Shown here: piece by piece, positions 44,801-51,929 of the stretch
Layout: each line of letters begins with the position of its first letter
Position numbering within the stretch: position 1 is the first letter of the stretch
Assembly: GCA_904066235.2 (NCBI GenBank)
Contig: CAJFCV020000003.1
Coordinates: forward strand, 11,284,001-11,348,000
DNA from: Bursaphelenchus xylophilus
Taxonomy: Eukaryota > Nematoda > Chromadorea > Rhabditida > Aphelenchoididae
DNA: 64,000 nt
Direction: 5' to 3'
Position numbers and translations under genes: made by a program
Notes under the pieces: generated by a model
Told to the model about the DNA's origin: nothing
Databases searched by the model: none
The model's input: only the letters and a program-made list of their open reading frames with translations

Positions 44801-47343
44801 AATATCCAATTTCTTCTTCAACTTGGGAAAGTCGTGGTCTCGGACCTCGACCAGTTTATACATCTGAACCAGTTGATCTTGGCCATACAACTTTCGCGAC
44901 GACCATGTGTAGAAATCAACAATACTGAAACAAAAAGGAAAAAGAAATTTAGCCATATTAGTTGCTCACTCTTTCATTGTATCGTAGAGAAAAGTGCTGG
45001 CCTTGGAGTGTAATTTATCCCTCATCTCTTTAATCGACTCCAACGTGTTTCTTTTCACTTCGGTGAAATCGAATTCGTAGGGCTCTCGGAACCAGAAAAC
45101 ACGAACCACCTTGGTTTCTTGCGCCAATTTGCGTAGCCCAACGGCTAACTGAATTGTTAGTGTAAAATTTCAAAAACATTTTTTGCAACATACACGAACT
45201 GCCTCCGCCACATCCTCAACGCCTTCAATTTCTCCCAGATGAGCCACTGCTTCATCCAGACGCTGCTTTCCTTCGAAAACGCTCTGAAAGGGTCTTATCG
45301 GCTCGATGGAAAACTTTTCCATTATGACACTGGAAGCGACGGAGAACGTTTTCTCATCCGGGTACATGTTCGGAAACAAACGGCATTCCACACGCACAAT
45401 GTCCTCGCCGATTTCAATCAGCCGCTTGGCGATCGCCCAGGCACTGTAGCTATCCGTTGACAAGGCCTCCATATCGACTTTAACGTAAAATGTGCTGTTC
45501 TAAAAGTGCAAAACAGGTATGCATTTCAGCACTTTAACAATTGGAGAACCACTGTAGGGTTAGAAAGAATGTATTTTTCACGGCTCTGCTCTGGGAGTTG
45601 GTTCGAAGAAGGCACCTTGGTGAAGAGGGCACCTGAGCGAAAAGGGCACCCTGAGAAAAAAATGATATGGTAAGGGGGGACCAAGGCGGATTGTGATTAT
45701 TCTTAAGGAATCCTCCTTGGTCCCCCTTTACCATATCATTTTTTCTCAAGGTGCCCTCTTCGCCCAGGTGCCCTCTTCGAACCAACTCCCAGAGTAGAGC
45801 CGCAAAAAAATAAGTTTTTCTTTGCAGACTTGGCTTACATTTTTGCGTTTAGTGAGCTCATTCATCAATATCTCCACATTATCGTAAATCAAGTCTCTCA
45901 ACAACTTGGCCTGCAGCGAAGCAATCGAATTGAAGAACTGGTTTCGTTTCAGTTCATCGCTCAAGTCCTCAATCCAGCATTCTTTTTTCTCCAACAAGAT
46001 CTCGCAGATCTCCAAGGCCCAACTTAAATTTGCAAATAAACTTTTACCTAGACCAGGATTCTTACTCGAAATTCGTGACTTTCATTGCGTTTTTCAAATA
46101 CTCGGAGATTTTCACATTCAAGTCTTGGACCGTCAATTGATTCAACAGTAAATTATCCCAGGGATAGGTTAGACGTGACACGACTTTCGTCCAAAAATGA
46201 TTTGAGATTGCTCGATGGACCAGCAGTGTATTCGAGATGTTCTGGCTGGCGCTTTGATAATTCTGGTCGAACATCCAGAATGGGCGTTTGTCAAAGTAAA
46301 TACTGTAATTTTGATTCTTTCTTTTATTCGTGCACCTGACTTACTGTCGTGTCCGAACCAAATGTTGTTCATATTCCGAGCGGAAATTGAGGACAGGTTC
46401 CGAGTTCCATATCAAAAAGTGTTTTTCTAACTCTTTCATTAAATACATGGCAATTTCGTCATTTTGGACCAGCATTAATTCCGGCGCATAGACTTCCACA
46501 TCTAAATTGGGAAAGTGTAAAGAGTTTCCGACCCAATTCGAGGAGTCTAGGTTAATCTAACTTCTTTATGATACAGTCCGTCTACAAGGAATTTTTGACG
46601 AAGGCGAATTCTAGATCAAAAAAATTCTTCTGATATCGGTATGTCGGGAAAATAATCGGCGCAATGATACATCGAAAATCGCATAGTCGCCGAGAAAACA
46701 AATTGCTTTTCACTTCAGCGACGGGATCCGCGCAGCGACACTTTTGGATATCAGTTTGTCGGAAAAATAATGTGGATTAATCGCGCGTGGAATCGTTTAT
46801 CATCGCTTTCACGGCTAGAGATTTGGTGCGCGATTGCAGCGACATTTTTCTGTGGCAATCACCTTTAGGAAACTACCGCTTACTCTGCAACATGTCACTC
46901 CATGCCGGAAACTCATTGAGTTCTCCTTCCGGTAAATCTGGTGGTCTCTCAGTGTCCAACAGATCAATTTCATCCTCCCGAAGCCTTCGTTCAGTCAATT
47001 TGAATTTCCGATCACTAATCGGACTCCAGCTTTTGTCTTCTTGCTTTACTTTCCATCCTTGAATGTTCATAAAGTCGTCGAAGACCGGCTCTTTTCTTCG
47101 TTTATTTTTCTTGCGCTCCAAACGGATTAGTTGGCCAACGGTTTGATGCGTTACTAAACATATAGAAAACTCGAAAATTTTACGGAAATCGTAAATTTAC
47201 TCACCTGTCTGCTCAATTTTATTGTAATCCAAGGACTTTTGCACGACTTTCACATCAATGTTGGTTGAAGTCGGATGAAAGGGCATGCAAATTTGCAGAG
47301 ATATCGGCGTTTTCTCCAGTTTTTCCTTGTATTCGCAATACAT
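14801..47343 (-). CDS. Divergent axonemal-type dynein heavy chain
   Basis: Microtubule motor heavy chain of about 3,575 residues in ~41 exons. Exons (minus): 47343-47205, 47153-46884, 46546-46345, 46302-46066, 46022-45839, 45499-45194, 45148-44970, 44924-44755, 44642-44530, 44483-43941, 43841-43629, 43553-43257, 43193-43060, 43023-42822, 42751-42121, 41712-41530, 41343-41060, 40991-40707, 40433-40104, 39489-39358, 39285-39043, 38314-38088, 38042-37959, 36996-36720, 36040-35507, 34769-34312, 34241-34035, 33102-32802, 32366-32239, 32193-32148, 32083-31922, 31570-31211, 29810-29538, 29490-29389, 29107-28527, 28302-27993, 16854-16603, 16557-16417, 16383-15881, 15414-15276, 15166-14801. The tail motif FFNSIASLQAKLLRDLI and linker WIYLEPLF, SSPF and RHW motifs suggest the DNAH3/7/12 inner-arm group. 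AAA1: GPAATGKSE, CLDEFNRL. AAA2: GPTMSGKS. AAA3 and AAA4 nucleotide sites are degenerate. Stalk CC1 has CEAELAEAIPALEASVQAL. About 60 residues after AAA3 are unresolved. C. elegans dhc-3 is a possible relative; dhc-1 and che-3 fit less well. Confidence 0.85.
15664..15817. mobile_element. M1 element in a dynein intron
   Basis: Complete copy in the intron between dynein exons 39 and 40. This intron uses a GC donor (GCAAGC at 15880). It matches the M1 that follows the copied exon fragment at 14100. Confidence 0.85.
16970..18230 (-). CDS. Secreted papain-like cysteine protease, copy A
   Basis: Copy A of six peptidase C1A genes. Exons (minus): 18230-17959, 17919-17249, 17211-16970, 394 residues. 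It has a signal peptide (MRSILIIAVICAVSSA), a ~60-residue Lys/Asp-rich segment, an I29-type inhibitor prodomain (residues ~85-145, with ERFQNF and NKFSDLTKEEF), then a basic RVKR site and the mature enzyme. The active site is complete: oxyanion Gln and catalytic Cys in DQGSCGCCYAF (Cys about 198), His in THAVVTVGYG (about 342), Asn in KNQWGEDYGEAGYF (about 362). It is paired head to head with copy B; with B it carries the GGWSDKVMDY and GSCGCC variants. The 3' tail matches that of copy F. Probably gut or secretory. Confidence 0.93.
18231..18742. promoter_or_regulatory. Shared divergent promoter of protease copies A and B (inverted spacer)
   Basis: The 512-bp gap between two ATGs has mirror-image TATAAAAG boxes at 18299-18306 (minus) and 18667-18674 (plus), each about 69 bp from its start codon. 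The flanking ~110 bp, including an 'ACTCCAACCTCATACTCATC' block, are inverted repeats of each other. The unique central part carries a TGATAAG GATA-type motif (minus, 18493-18499). The central part runs in the opposite direction to that in the C/D and E/F promoters. Confidence 0.8.
18743..20002 (+). CDS. Secreted papain-like cysteine protease, copy B
   Basis: Exons 18743-19014, 19053-19723 and 19761-20002 give 394 residues; introns are 38 and 37 nt. Layout as in copy A: signal peptide MRSILVIAVICAVSSA, extension, I29-type prodomain, RVKR/D processing-like site at 168-172, and mature C1A domain with Gln192, Cys198, His342, Asn362. The residues before the catalytic Cys read CGC where the family usually has CGS, and the next residue is Tyr instead of Trp. 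It shares GINGIEHVLR and GGWSDKVMDY with copy A and the RIADFNYVPII end with A and D. The 3' flank (to about 20500) is nearly identical to that of copy D. Confidence 0.94.
20003..20908. other. Spacer between protease copies B and C
   Basis: The left part is the 3' tail of B, and the right end is the 3' tail of C with a GCGCTTTTTATTTTTAACAG block shared by A, C, E and F. No open frame is supported. It is near-identical to the 23941-24845 spacer apart from small substitutions. Confidence 0.75.
20909..22168 (-). CDS. Secreted papain-like cysteine protease, copy C
   Basis: Exons (minus) 22168-21897, 21858-21188, 21150-20909 give 394 residues. It has a signal peptide (MRSIVIIAVICAVSSA), Lys/Asp-rich extension, I29-type prodomain, RVKR/D site and complete Gln-Cys-His-Asn active site (DQGNCGCCYAF, THAVVTVGYG, KNQWG). 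It differs from A/B by GIKGIEHVQR, GGQSDKVMNY and the LLVADYNYVPII end; it shares GNEDGKDFW with copy E. Intact, divergent from copy D, convergent with copy B. Confidence 0.93.
22169..22680. promoter_or_regulatory. Shared divergent promoter of protease copies C and D
   Basis: It is 512 bp long. Mirror TATA boxes lie at 22237-22244 (minus, TATAAATG) and 22605-22612 (plus, TATAAAAG), each about 69 bp from its ATG. The TGATAAG GATA-type motif is at 22412-22418 on the plus strand. A 62-codon open stretch here is not conserved in the E/F copy and is taken as non-coding. Confidence 0.8.
22681..23940 (+). CDS. Secreted papain-like cysteine protease, copy D
   Basis: Exons 22681-22952, 22991-23661 and 23699-23940 give 394 residues. 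It is the same enzyme type as its neighbours, with an intact signal peptide, I29-type prodomain, RVKR/D site and catalytic residues. The second intron uses a GTAGGT donor where the other copies use GTAAGT. It is a mosaic: exons 1-2 carry the GIKGIEHVQR and GGQSDKVMNY variants of C/E/F, but exon 3 has the RIADFNYVPII end and 3' flank of copy B. Divergent from copy C. Confidence 0.93.
23941..24845. other. Spacer between protease copies D and E
   Basis: A 905-bp near-copy of the B-C spacer, with the 3' tails of D and E meeting in it. Small differences (for example near 24395-24425) show that it is an old duplicate and not an assembly echo of 20003-20908. No gene seen. Confidence 0.75.
24846..26105 (-). 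CDS. Secreted papain-like cysteine protease, copy E
   Basis: Exons (minus) 26105-25834, 25795-25125, 25087-24846 give 394 residues. The domain order and active site are complete. It differs by HNKEYD at the exon 1-2 junction (others HKKEYD) and by NPSYG, shared with F. It shares GNEDGKDFW and LLVADYNYVPII with C. Divergent from copy F, convergent with copy D. Confidence 0.93.
26106..26611. promoter_or_regulatory. Shared divergent promoter of protease copies E and F
   Basis: It is 506 bp long. TATA boxes lie at 26176-26183 (minus, TATAAAAG) and 26536-26543 (plus, TATAAAGG), 68-70 bp from the two ATGs. It has the same orientation as the C/D promoter. A short deletion near 26286 breaks the open stretch seen in the other two promoters. 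The GATA-type site is weakened to TGATAAA. Confidence 0.8.
26612..27871 (+). CDS. Secreted papain-like cysteine protease, copy F
   Basis: Exons 26612-26883, 26922-27592 and 27630-27871 give 394 residues. It has a signal peptide, extension, I29-type prodomain, RVKR/D site and the full Gln-Cys-His-Asn set. Exon 2 shares NPSYG and GGQSDKVMNY with copy E, and exon 3 ends LLVADYNYVPII like C and E. The 3' flank (GCGTTGACGTCCAACTTG and on) is the inverse of that of copy A at the far end of the array, so the whole array is bounded by inverted repeats. It reads TLERFQNF where the others read TSERFQNF. The dynein donor lies about 120 bp past its stop. Confidence 0.94.
28325..28472. mobile_element. M1 element in a dynein intron
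   Basis: Complete M1 copy with slightly diverged right terminus (CCCGACACACTG), inside the intron between exons ending 28527 and starting 28302. Confidence 0.8.
29118..29359. mobile_element. M2 element in a dynein intron
   Basis: CAGTGGGGTGCCTGATCC left end and a GGATCAGGACCCCTACTG right end, with near-palindromic interior. It fills most of the intron between exons at 29389 and 29107. Confidence 0.85.
29880..30260. repeat. GCCCCC/TTTTAGAT minisatellite
   Basis: Short units of about 19-22 bp built on AGCCCCCTACGTTTTAGATC, strongest at 30000-30150. Shorter 'AGCCCCCC' blocks lie on both sides. It lies in the 1.4-kb dynein intron 31210-29811. Confidence 0.75.
30331..30510. mobile_element. M5 inverted-repeat element
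   Basis: Perfect termini ACTAGTCGCGGCAAAAAG and CTTTTTGCCGCGACTAGT enclose about 145 bp with an internal GCACTGTGC block. It is distinct from M1-M4. Confidence 0.75.
30744..30945. mobile_element. M2 element
   Basis: CAGTGAGGGACCTGATCGAG at the left and its inverse, GGTCCCCCACTG, at the right, flanked by TA on both sides. Palindromic interior, no coding capacity. Confidence 0.85.
31018..31174. mobile_element. M1 element, 'TGTGGAT' subfamily
   Basis: TCTGTCGGGAAAATAATATG left and ATCCACATTATTTTTCCGAC right termini. The inner block differs from the common M1 form; copies at 40469 and 41359 share the 'ATCCACATTATTTTCC' end. Confidence 0.8.
31627..31902. repeat. CGTATAACATGTCAC repeat array (dynein intron)
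   Basis: About six units carrying GTGACATGTTATACGA or its complement, separated by A/T runs. Units left of ~31780 point one way and units right of it the other, so the array is a loose palindrome. The same core forms an array at 53575-53805. Confidence 0.75.
33170..33592. mobile_element. M4 inverted-repeat element
   Basis: Termini AGACGCTCAGATTTTCTTTA and AAATCTGAGCGTCGCACTCG are inverted. The interior has TTTTAGCTCACGTTTTGCAG and a GCCGAGAGAG block. It is a relative of 39567-39990 and 52552-53000. Confidence 0.7.
33819..34009. mobile_element. M2 element in a dynein intron
   Basis: CAGTGACGGACCTGGTCGAG left end and GGATCAGGTCCGCCACTC right end, TA-flanked, shorter than other copies. It lies in the intron between stalk exons 34035 and 33102. 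Confidence 0.8.
34970..35440. repeat. GGGCGCAGCTCGC minisatellite (dynein intron)
   Basis: At least ten irregularly spaced units of GGGCGCAGCTCGCATTGACT-type sequence, some inverted (GAGCTGCGCCC near 35260-35300). It is strikingly GC-rich against the AT-rich intron and lies in the dynein intron 35506-34770. Confidence 0.8.
36135..36575. mobile_element. ~440-bp palindromic element in the dynein AAA3-AAA4 intron
   Basis: The left arm begins ATTAGGGTAATCAATGGCGT and the right arm ends in the inverse, ACGCCACTGATTACCCTAAT. The inner arms carry CAAAAAATTACAACTTTACA and its complement. Termini and interior differ from M1-M5. No coding capacity. Confidence 0.75.
37528..37780. mobile_element. M2 element
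   Basis: CAGTGGTGGACCTGATCCAG left and GGATCAGGTCCGTCACTG right termini, with a full-length palindromic interior including the GCGCGCC block. It lies in the dynein intron between exons 37959 and 36996. Confidence 0.85.
39567..39990. mobile_element. M4 inverted-repeat element
   Basis: AAGTACTCCAAGTGCGACGC at the left and a diverged AAATCTGAACGTCGCC at the right. The interior carries the family's CTGACCGCTCTCCGCGTTTT block. It lies in the dynein intron between the exons at 40104 and 39489. Confidence 0.65.
40469..40615. mobile_element. M1 element in a dynein intron
   Basis: CAGTCTGTCGGGAAAATAAT left terminus and ATCCACATTATTTTCCCGAC right terminus, so its two ends come from the two M1 subfamilies. 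Confidence 0.8.
41359..41509. mobile_element. M1 element, 'TGTGGAT' subfamily, abutting a dynein exon
   Basis: TCGGGAAAATAATGTGGATT at the left and AATCCACATTATTTTCCGGA at the right. The left end is about 16 bp from the splice acceptor of the exon starting at 41343, so the element supplies most of this 186-bp intron. Confidence 0.8.
41852..42113. mobile_element. M2 element joined to a truncated M3 and to a splice donor
   Basis: CAGTGGCAGTCTGATCCAG left and GGATCAGGTCCGTCACTG right. To its left lies the truncated M3 copy (41739-41851), whose right terminus is cut off at the junction. The right end is within 10 bp of the dynein exon ending at 42121, whose splice donor is an unusual GTTCGT. Confidence 0.75.
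45581..45803. repeat. Hairpin-forming inverted repeat in a dynein intron
   Basis: Arms read CGGCTCTGCTCTGGGAGTTG and its complement at the right, followed inward by AAGGTGCCCTCTTC and CCATATCATTTTTT blocks. The loop is about 20-30 bp. It is a near-complete palindrome of 220 bp, different from M1-M5. Confidence 0.75.
46643..46855. mobile_element. Compound M1 remnant in a dynein intron
   Basis: Two left-type M1 termini lie in tandem (TGTCGGGAAAATAATCGGC at 46643 and TTGTCGGAAAAATAATGTGG near 46756), each with a partial interior. Normal right termini are missing. This looks like an insertion of one M1 into or beside another followed by deletion. Confidence 0.65.
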
Positions 47344-48036
47344 GCTTATGTTATGCGGTAAAATAAAAACAAAAAAAATTGTATGGAATTTAGCAACCGG
47401 GCCAAAAAATTTACCTCCGAGGTAAAAAAAGTGGCGCAAACGGAATTCGCCCGACGAAAATTGTCGGCCGTGATGCGTACATCCGGTCGAGGGAAAAAGC
47501 CGCGTTTCGTTGATCAATTTATAAAAAGGGAAAACAACTGTTGCATAATAACTGTGCACTAAAGTGAGTCATTGATGGAAGACGTACACTGAGGGGCCTG
47601 ATCCAATAGCAAAAAACGTGTCATTTTGCGTCCTGGAAGGGACCAAAATGACTCCAAACCCTTCCCTTCTCTAGGCTAAAAAACTCCGCTTTGAAAAGCG
47701 CGCTCTTTCCTTCAAGGCGGGCTCTTCAAAGCGGGGTTTTTTAGCTTAGAGAAGGGAAGGGTTTGGAGACATTTTGGTCCAAACCCGGAATGCAAAATGA
47801 GACGTTTTTTGCCATTGGATCCGCTCCCTCACTGTAAGTTAGAAAGCTCCATTTCATCTCCATTTTATCTCAATTTCTCTAACGGAAGAATTATTATGCA
47901 ATGCGTATTTTACAATCTTCATTATTTATTAAACAATATCACGAAAACAATTTGAAATACCCATTGAATGAGACTATTTGTAAGTATAGAAAGTACAACC
48001 TAAAGAAATGCCCATGCATTTGTAATGCGTCGAGAT
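47344..48036. other. hmt-1 to dynein intergenic region
   Basis: A 693-bp same-strand gap between the hmt-1 stop and the dynein ATG. It contains one M2 element (47587-47834) and the presumed hmt-1 3' UTR. The dynein frame stays open leftwards of the chosen ATG to 47559 without an upstream exon I can support. The dynein promoter must lie here. Confidence 0.6.
47587..47834. mobile_element. M2 element
   Basis: CACTGAGGGGCCTGATCC left and GGATCCGCTCCCTCACTG right, diverged interior with AAACCCTTCCCTTCTCTA arms. It lies just upstream of the dynein gene. Confidence 0.8.
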
Positions 48037-51000
48037 CTACGCATCCGAGCCGTTCAGTAACTTGTGCGTCAAGTCGTTGGTCGAAGGAGGCGACGAGATA
48101 TCACCGGCTTGTTGCAGCTCCCACATTCTCGCATAGACTCCGTTTTGTTCCAATAATTCGGAATGACTTCCTTCTTCGACGATTTTCCCATTATCCAGCA
48201 CCACGATTTTGTCCGCATTTACCACGGTCGAAAGCCGGTGTGCGACTATGACGGCTGTCTTGCCTTGGCACAGCTCATGCAAGGCCGATTGGATTTGTCG
48301 CTCGGTTTTGGAGTCGAGTGAGGAGGTCGCCTGGAAATCGGAATTTGAATTCTTCAAGCCACAGATAGCGATTAAAAAACCGCCGTGAACGTGGTTCAGA
48401 TCAGTGATAAATAGGGTGGTCATGATTCCTAACCCACCGCCGAAAAAATGGCTTTTATAAGATTTGAAATGGCTGGACAAAGGAATTAGATTAACCCGAA
48501 AATTCCATACAGTGACGGACCTGATCCAAATGGCTAGTCAAAGGGTTGGAAGCCGAGGTTTCGAAATAGGTACCGTTCCAATTCTTTGATTACCGAATTG
48601 TATGGTGGACCTGATCCAATAGCAAAAAATGTACCATTTTGCATCCGGAAAGTATCAAAAATGTAGCAAAATGTCTCCCACTCCGACTAAAAGAACTCTG
48701 TTTGAAAGGCTTTTTCCCTCACAAAAAGAGCGAGCTTTTGAAAGCGGAGTTTTTTTCTTGGAAGCATTTTGCCACATTTTTTGATACTTCCAGGATGCAA
48801 AATGGTACGTTTTTTGCCATTGGATCAGGTCCACTACACAAATCGGTAATCAAAGAATTGGAACGGTACCCATTTCGATACCTCGGCTTCCAATCCTTTC
48901 ACAAGCCATTTAAATTTTTCGATTAATCAAACTCTTTGGCCAGCCATTCCAACTCTTATCAGCCATTTTTCGCCGGCGGGGCCAGGATCAAAAACTACCC
49001 TATTTGGCAATAACCAAGGCATTTTCCATTCCCCTACCTCATCCAAGAAGATGAAGTGTGGCCGTTTCAATATCGTTCTTGCAATCGCCACTCTCTGCTT
49101 CTCTCCTCCACTCAATTTCAGGCCTCTTTCGCCCACCAAACACTTATATCCATCCGGATGTTGAAGGATGAAGTCGTGGATTTGTGCGGCCTTGGCTGCA
49201 TCTTCCACCTCCTCAAAGGTTGCGTCCGGACGGCCATAGCGAATATTGTATTCGATGGTTTCATTGAATAACACGCAATCTTGTGGGACGATTCCCATGG
49301 ACATGCGAAGTTGTTTTAAATCGAGCATTTTTACATCCATTCCGCCCATGGAAACGCAGCCTAGAGCAATAAAAATCGATACGAATGTGAGAAAAATATA
49401 TTTTTCGCGGTTAAAAAAATAAAAAAAAAATTTTTTTTCATATATTTTTTTTTTCATTTCACGAACAACAAAACAAAAATCGCGCAAAATCCTCACCGTC
49501 TTTGACATTGTAAAGCCTGTACAACAGCCTTATAATCGTTGATTTCCCACTTCCCGAAGCTCCCACCAGCGCCAGGCTCTTCCCTTCCGCCACGGAGAAC
49601 GTCACATTATCGAGGATCACTCGATCATTCGCATAGCCAAATTTCACATTGTCCATTCTCAACCCTCCAAAATGTTCGATGCTGTAGCGCGGCGATTCGT
49701 CCGAATCCTCTGGCGGCTCGGCCAACAGCGCGAACATATTCTCCATGTCGGTGAAGCTGCGCTGAATCATGTTGTAGACGGTGCCGAAAAAGTTGAGCGG
49801 CACGCTGAGCTGGAGCAGATAGGTGGAGAAGAGGACAAAGTCGCCGGCCGAGAGTTTCGACTTGGGCTCAGCGATTTGATAGGCCATCATCAGTGATCCG
49901 ATGAGCATCGCCACTCCCAAAATGGTGTTCTGCAGTCCGTTGAGGGCTTGGAGTGAGTATACCGACTTTTTTTCGCAGCTCTGATACTTGATTATGCTGG
50001 TTTTGTATCGCTTATGCTCCAAATCTTCGTTGCAAAAATACTTCACCGTCTCATAATTTATCAGCGAATCCAACGCCACCGCGCTGCACTCGTTGCTCGC
50101 CGCATTCATCGCTCGGCGGAATTTGATCCTCCATCTGGTCACAAAGACGGTCGCCGTCATGTAACCCACCATGGTTACGGTCACCAAAATCCCAAAATAA
50201 ATGTCGAAAACGGAGACGAAAAAGAAAATCGCCAACACCACGTCCACAATCGTGGGCACTATATTGAACAGCAAATAGCTGAGGAAATTGTCGATCGACG
50301 CCGTCCCACGATCAATGATTTTTAGGACTTCACCTGACTTTTTGTTGATGTGCCATGAGTAAGGTAGATGAAGAAGGTGTCGGTAGACCTCGGTCTCAAT
50401 CGTCATAGTCGTATATTGCTGTACAGAAAGCCACAAGATCGAGCGGATGGTATTGAGAAAGCCTCCCATTGCTGGAAAAGATTTTCGATATTATACTTGA
50501 GGTTAGGTGTCAAAGCTCCGGGAAGCAACTAAAATTCAACGCAAAAAGTTTCAAAATTCAACGTACCGCCATTTCCTTGCAGATACTTCAAAATAGAAGC
50601 AATTCCAATCAAATCCCAGCAGAAACGACGGTTTTCTCCAGTCAAAGCGTCAACTAAACATGAACAATATAAAAATGAAGGAAAAACTTACCGATCCATT
50701 TGCTGTACAATGGAACAACAATGTTTATGGCTCGGCCGAGGATAATTGTCAGGAAACAAAGGAAGATCCGGCATTTTACCATGTGAGCGCCCTTCGGCCA
50801 CATGTACTTGGCAATCAGCTCGGATTTCTTGTAAAACTCGGCAATTCCCTGCAATTTCAACAGAAATATTATGATAAATAGTAGGAAGAGGAAGTGTACA
50901 ACTATTGAAACTCAGCATAGGTAAGTCACTCACCGAATCTGCGGGCTTTGGTCGATTCCATCCGAAAAGAGCAGCAAGGAGGAGGTAAAACGTGATCACA

Positions 51001-51525
51001 TATTGGAAAATATACGTTTTTCCATAGCCACTGTGGACGTCACTAAAAGCCAAGGTCATAAAGTAGCTGAAGAACTTACAAAACTGGGAAATACCCGCTC
51101 AAAAACACCGGAATCGTCAACGCCATCATGTACAAGGTGTGGAAGATCCGAGAACTCGCTGATTCCGTCTTCTCATAGCGGAAAATGAACAATTTGATTC
51201 CAACTGACATCCAGAAGAGTGTGTGCGAGATCAGGACAGCGCTCAAGAGGTATTTCACCCTCAACGCATCCGCCAAATGAAAGAAAACGTAGATCCATGG
51301 TGTGGTCAAGGATAAGATAATAAAAATTGCGCTGAAGAAGAATCCGAAAGAAACAACGCCTCCGTCCAGTATTTCACGGGTCTGGGACCATTTGAAGTAG
51401 CGGAAGGCTGCAAAAAAGTTGAAGAACGCTGCAGAAAAAAGGAAAGTCGAGATTCCGAAGCAGGAATAGGCCGTTATCTGCAAATAAACCGGCCCATCCG
51501 GTAGAAAACCAAGTGCAGAGTCCAT
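48037..51525 (-). CDS. hmt-1: Half-molecule ABC transporter, heavy-metal tolerance factor
   Basis: ABCB6/HMT-1-type half transporter that in nematodes confers cadmium and phytochelatin-dependent metal tolerance from endosomal/lysosomal membranes. Exons (minus): 51525-51080, 51030-50934, 50848-50692, 50653-50567, 50471-49497, 49360-49038, 48330-48037; 792 residues, phases consistent. The N-terminal ~180 residues form the extra hydrophobic TMD0 characteristic of this subfamily. An ABC transmembrane domain of six helices (~260-500) follows, including the [23 protein letters not shown] motif region. The nucleotide-binding domain has Walker [11 protein letters not shown]-loop [16 protein letters not shown], signature LSGGEKQR, Walker B HFIFLDEATSSLD (intron between DE and ATS) and H-loop AHRLSTV. 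All ATPase motifs are intact. The ATG is 7 nt past a TTTTTTCAG acceptor, which suggests trans-splicing. Confidence 0.94.
48515..48910. repeat. Palindrome of host sequence centred on an M2 element
   Basis: The M2 element (48603-48836) is flanked by inverted copies of the same unique DNA. CCAATTCTTTGATTACCGAA and TTGGAAGCCGAGGT on the left match TTCGGTAATCAAAGAATTGG-type and ACCTCGGCTTCCAA sequence on the right. The left outer end also carries a second, partial M2 end (CAGTGACGGACCTGATCC). It lies in the last hmt-1 intron. Confidence 0.8.
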
Positions 51526-51929
51526 GCTGGACCTGAAAAAAGATTGATTTAGAGTCCTGTCAAGTGTTGCTAATGGTGATAGATGACTTTCGAAACTTGC
51601 GCACATAAAAAATTATTTTTCTCATTTTTTTCCCTTCCGCGAACTGCGCTTTGTGACTTGCGCAGTCTGCAAGCGCCATTTTATACGATGAAACATTTCC
51701 GACGGGTGAATGAAATTTGAGATTTTTTGTGAAAAATGAATGCAAATTGAAGAGAAGGCGGTAATATTCAACGTTCTAAGTTAATTTTTCAAAAATGCTA
51801 ATTTTAAGGACCTTATTTTAGCCATCAAAACATCACCATGACAACCGGGAAATTTACAGGCCGTATAAGGAAAAGAACCTGAAAAAGCACTTCAAAGCAA
51901 AGTAAATTCTCTCTAAATACATTCAAAAA
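51526..51929. promoter_or_regulatory. Divergent promoter region of hmt-1 and ift-139
   Basis: A 404-bp gap between two ATGs on opposite strands. Nearest hmt-1 are a pyrimidine-rich acceptor and GC-containing blocks. Nearest ift-139 are an X-box match (51832-51845) and a TATTTTAG acceptor-like site at 51814-51821. Confidence 0.75.
51832..51845 (+). promoter_or_regulatory. X-box (RFX/DAF-19 site) upstream of ift-139
   Basis: ATCACCATGACAAC fits the nematode ciliary X-box consensus RTHNYYWTRRNRAC at all 14 positions. It ends 84 bp before the ift-139 start, in the usual 60-200 bp range. DAF-19 binding to such sites drives ciliary gene expression, so this site fits the function of the gene. Confidence 0.8.

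Noticed and set aside
14801..47343. Identification of the dynein as che-3 (dynein-2) or dhc-1 (cytoplasmic dynein-1)
   Set aside because: The AAA2 block (EEGWLVLDGVLDSVWVESLN), the LCLANGENVPLNP stretch and the tail FFNSIASLQAKLLRDLI motif resemble axonemal inner-arm chains more, and AAA3/AAA4 are degenerate, unlike either cytoplasmic chain.
47344..47559. Upstream in-frame extension of the dynein N-terminus
   Set aside because: The frame stays open, but the peptide is low in similarity and covers T-rich DNA. The ATG at 47343 is the first that leads directly into conserved tail sequence. An upstream start cannot be fully excluded.
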